Source of the DNA: CBDUQN01 sp965369375
Lineage (GTDB): Bacteria; Krumholzibacteriota; Krumholzibacteriia; Krumholzibacteriales; Krumholzibacteriaceae
DNA: 62,419 bases
Direction of reading: 5' to 3'
NCBI GenBank assembly: GCA_965369375.1
Contig: CBDUQN010000009.1
Coordinates: 1 to 62,419, forward strand
Numbering within the stretch: the stretch's first letter is position 1; every line of letters begins with the position of its first letter. Positions 61,898 through 62,419 of this stretch are shown piece after piece. Under the pieces are notes generated by a model, which searched no databases, had not been told where the DNA came from, and was given only the letters and a program-made list of their open reading frames with translations. Made by a program: the position numbers and the translations under genes.

Positions 61898-62419
61898 ATG
61901 GCGTCCTTTACCTTCCCCGTCTTCAAGGCGTTCGTGATCATGGGGATCGCCGAGATCGCAATCGGCATATTCCTCATCGCCGGAATTCTGAGGAGCCGTT
62001 CGGGAACGGTCGGCCGGATCATCGGCGGCATATTCCTCATCGTCTTCGGAACGTTTTTCCTCAGCATGCGAAACACCGGCGAGATACGCATCGATGAGGG
62101 ACGCATGGAGCTGAGGATCCCGTTCGGTCGAGACAAGGTGATCGCGACCGAAGATATCATCAGCGTGCGCGAGATCAATATCTTTCAGGACAAGGAGTGC
62201 CGGCCGGTTCGAAAGGTCTCGGGCGGCAAGATCGGAGACGTGCGCACGGGCTGGTTCAGGCTCTCGAACGGCGAGAAGGCGTTTCTCACACTCGAGGGTC
62301 CGCGCGCGCTCTATATAGAAACGGCTCTCGGATTCAACGTCCTCGTCGGAGCGAACGAATTCGAGGCGTTCGAGGCGTCATTCATACAGCACGTCTATAA
62401 CAAGACGACGCTGCCCTGA
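61898..62419 (+). CDS. small membrane protein with PH-like domain
   Basis: A 173-residue protein with two N-terminal helices (residues 8-25 and 35-52) followed by a soluble domain of about 120 residues rich in beta-strands (RMELRIPFGRDKVIATEDIIS), similar in layout to bacterial PH-like domains. It ends with TGA at the last bases of the window. It starts four bases after the inactive M16 gene, so it may anchor or regulate the peptidase pair. The function is unknown. Confidence 0.65.
   Translation: MASFTFPVFKAFVIMGIAEIAIGIFLIAGILRSRSGTVGRIIGGIFLIVFGTFFLSMRNTGEIRIDEGRMELRIPFGRDKVIATEDIISVREINIFQDKECRPVRKVSGGKIGDVRTGWFRLSNGEKAFLTLEGPRALYIETALGFNVLVGANEFEAFEASFIQHVYNKTTLP

Overview
The window reads as chromosome of a Gram-negative, strictly anaerobic, corrinoid-using bacterium. 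The evidence is several secreted beta-barrel outer-membrane proteins, an energy-converting [NiFe] hydrogenase, indolepyruvate:ferredoxin oxidoreductase, corrinoid methyltransferases, many ferredoxin-type proteins and no obvious oxygen-respiration genes. The mix (M1 and M16 secreted peptidases, DUF1573, heparinase-like protein, Mrp-linked hydrogenase) would suit an uncultured lineage near the FCB group or a similar candidate phylum, but the sequence alone does not fix the taxon. No tRNA, rRNA, CRISPR array, insertion sequence or prophage was seen.

Layout. 1-6.5 kb: a corrinoid methyl-transfer cluster holding a corrinoid protein, a homocysteine methyltransferase domain, a MetH-type reactivation protein, a non-pyrrolysine MttB-family methyltransferase, a cysteine hydrolase, a flavoprotein and an RlmN-like radical SAM protein. 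Together they look like a methionine synthase split into modules with an MttB-type methyl donor. 6.5-11.6 kb: two large membrane proteins around a porin. 11.7-14.3 kb: nadA-iscU-iscS on the minus strand; the IscS homologue lacks its PLP lysine. 14.7-18.9 kb: a repeat-bearing secreted protein, a DUF1573 protein with an in-frame UGA at a conserved cysteine (candidate selenoprotein), a TlpA-type thioredoxin and ogt.

19-33.8 kb: one long plus-strand operon with a strong promoter and a structured leader. It encodes sulfhydrogenase-type beta and gamma subunits, a molybdopterin protein, a polyferredoxin, the core of a group 4 membrane-bound [NiFe] hydrogenase, a complete set of Mrp antiporter-like subunits, a NuoI-like ferredoxin and, after an intrinsic terminator, the hydrogenase maturation protease. 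It should couple electron transfer to protons with ion pumping.

33.8-46.2 kb: smaller units, namely a chagasin-like inhibitor, iorBA, a reductive-dehalogenase-like protein, an OM barrel, a macrodomain protein, a thioredoxin, a DUF6599 protein, an Fe-S aldo/keto reductase, a glycosyltransferase and pyk. 46.4-46.6 kb: a stand-alone structured RNA candidate with an intrinsic terminator. 46.7-50.3 kb: two thiolase-fold proteins and two DUF35 proteins; both thiolase-fold proteins lack the thiolase cysteine. 50.6-62.4 kb: PckA, a heparinase II/III-like protein, an M1 peptidase fused to an Omp85-like barrel, an active/inactive M16 peptidase pair and a small membrane protein.
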